Part shown: positions 51,156-51,742 of the stretch, in pieces
Position numbering within the stretch: the stretch's first letter is position 1
Layout of the letters: every line of letters begins with the position of its first letter
Program-made: the position numbers and the translations under genes
Assembly: GCA_021789855.1 (NCBI GenBank)
Contig: JAJYIW010000002.1
Span: 1-51,742 of the forward strand
Direction: 5' to 3'
Source: Chloroflexota bacterium
GTDB taxonomy: Bacteria > Chloroflexota > Anaerolineae > Anaerolineales > Anaerolineaceae
Length of the DNA stretch: 51,742 nucleotides
The notes under the pieces: generated by a model
Database searches by the model: none
Seen by the model: the letters and a program-made list of their open reading frames with translations, nothing else
What the model was told of the DNA's origin: nothing

Positions 51156-51742
51156 TATGGCAGCTTATGCCCGGACAACCCGGCCCGCAGATTTTCAACG
51201 GCCATCATCACCATCCGCGTCCTCGTGGCGACTGATGCGCTCGCAATGTGCGGGGTGATCGTCACGTTGGGTAAAGATAATAAGGGATGGTCAGGGGGCA
51301 AAGGTTCCGGATCGGTTACATCCAGGGCCGCATGCGCCAGGCGGCCCTGTTTTAATGCCTGGTAAAGAGCTTCCGTGTCCACAACAGGCCCGCGCGAGGT
51401 ATTGATCAGGATAGCGGTCGGTTTCATCAGGGATAGCTCTCGCGGGCCAATCAGTTTGGTCGAATGAGCGGTTAAATTGACATGCAGGGTGATAAAATCC
51501 GCCCGGCTTAACAACTCATCGAATGGTGCATAACGGATACCCCAGGCATTTTCAAGCTCTGGCTTGCGCCGGTGATCATAATAAAGGATCTTCATCTTAA
51601 AACCGAGCCCGCGCCTGGCCACCGCTTCCCCGATCCGGCCCATACCCACGATTCCCAGGGTGGCCCCGTAAAGGTCCTGCCCTAACAACAGCGAAAGCCC
51701 CCAGGCGCGCCACTGGCCTGAACGAACGTAATCCACGCCCTC
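51137..51742 (-). CDS. D-2-hydroxyacid dehydrogenase (N-terminus cut by window edge)
   Basis: The last 201 codons of a D-isomer 2-hydroxyacid dehydrogenase, running off the right edge. The NAD(P)-binding motif LGIVGMGRIGEAVARRGLGF is followed by the catalytic Arg in LINTSRGPVVD, Glu in DVTDPEPLPPDHPL and His in ITPHIASAS. The sequence resembles glyoxylate/hydroxypyruvate reductases, which reduce 2-keto acids to D-hydroxy acids, but the substrate-binding N-terminal domain is missing, so specificity is open. The codons before 51736 continue the frame to the edge, confirming truncation by the window rather than a pseudogene. Confidence 0.93.
   Translation of the reverse strand, partial: EGVDYVRSGQWRAWGLSLLLGQDLYGATLGIVGMGRIGEAVARRGLGFKMKILYYDHRRKPELENAWGIRYAPFDELLSRADFITLHVNLTAHSTKLIGPRELSLMKPTAILINTSRGPVVDTEALYQALKQGRLAHAALDVTDPEPLPPDHPLLSLPNVTITPHIASASVATRTRMVMMAVENLRAGLSGHKLPYPVNFA

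Overview
The window looks like chromosomal DNA of a Chloroflexota bacterium, most likely class Anaerolineae. I infer this from the gene families: Thr/Pro-rich anchored proteins, paired FemXAB transferases, SPFH-type membrane proteins, a kinase with PD40 repeats, a BTAD/AAA/TPR regulator and three M42 peptidases. Gram-positive-style leader RNAs (SAM-I and T-box) fit the same group. No rRNA, phage, IS element or CRISPR array was seen. Genes are tightly packed on both strands, and both edges cut a gene.

Layout. 1-4962 (-): a Thr/Pro-rich anchored protein, three tandem M42 aminopeptidases and the start of a lipoprotein ABC solute-binding protein, which looks like one operon. 5150-9813 (+): a PIG-L deacetylase, greA with a promoter, a possible leader attenuator and a terminator, lysS, and an ECF sigma/anti-sigma pair. 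9823-11260 (-): metK under a SAM-I riboswitch. 11297-13587: a DUF6483-like gene, RNase Z and two small membrane proteins. 13588-14245: a 658-base gene-free stretch full of hairpins, a candidate structured RNA. 14246-16504 (+): recX and RNase Y. 16533-18834 (-): a metallo-beta-lactamase-fold hydrolase, an M24 peptidase and a zinc-ribbon protein. 19005-20051 (+): a nucleotidyltransferase-fold protein. 20077-20559: two tRNA-Ala genes (CGC and GGC), each with a promoter and a terminator. 20580-23691 (+): leuS behind a T-box leader with a CUC (Leu) specifier.

23850-33692 (+): a creatininase-family amidohydrolase and RidA, then a nearly overlapping run of response regulator, histidine kinase, family-2 glycosyltransferase, polyprenyl glycosylphosphotransferase, 4,6-dehydratase and two FemXAB proteins. 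This is a surface polysaccharide operon led by its own two-component system. 33703-36949: a Ser/Thr kinase with a PD40 sensor domain, divergent from a Thr/Pro-rich membrane-anchored protein.

36980-42003 (-): psuG, a TPR protein with an S24 (LexA-like) self-cleaving peptidase domain, and two SPFH-like membrane proteins. This four-gene operon is the strongest candidate for an undescribed system. 42106-49743: a PHP phosphoesterase, an FGGY sugar kinase, a GH63-like glycosidase and a divergent BTAD/AAA/TPR regulator. 49852-51742: YceI, an NADPH-dependent FMN reductase and a truncated D-2-hydroxyacid dehydrogenase.

Several starts were moved inside longer open frames. metK and leuS in particular would otherwise be read back into their riboswitches.
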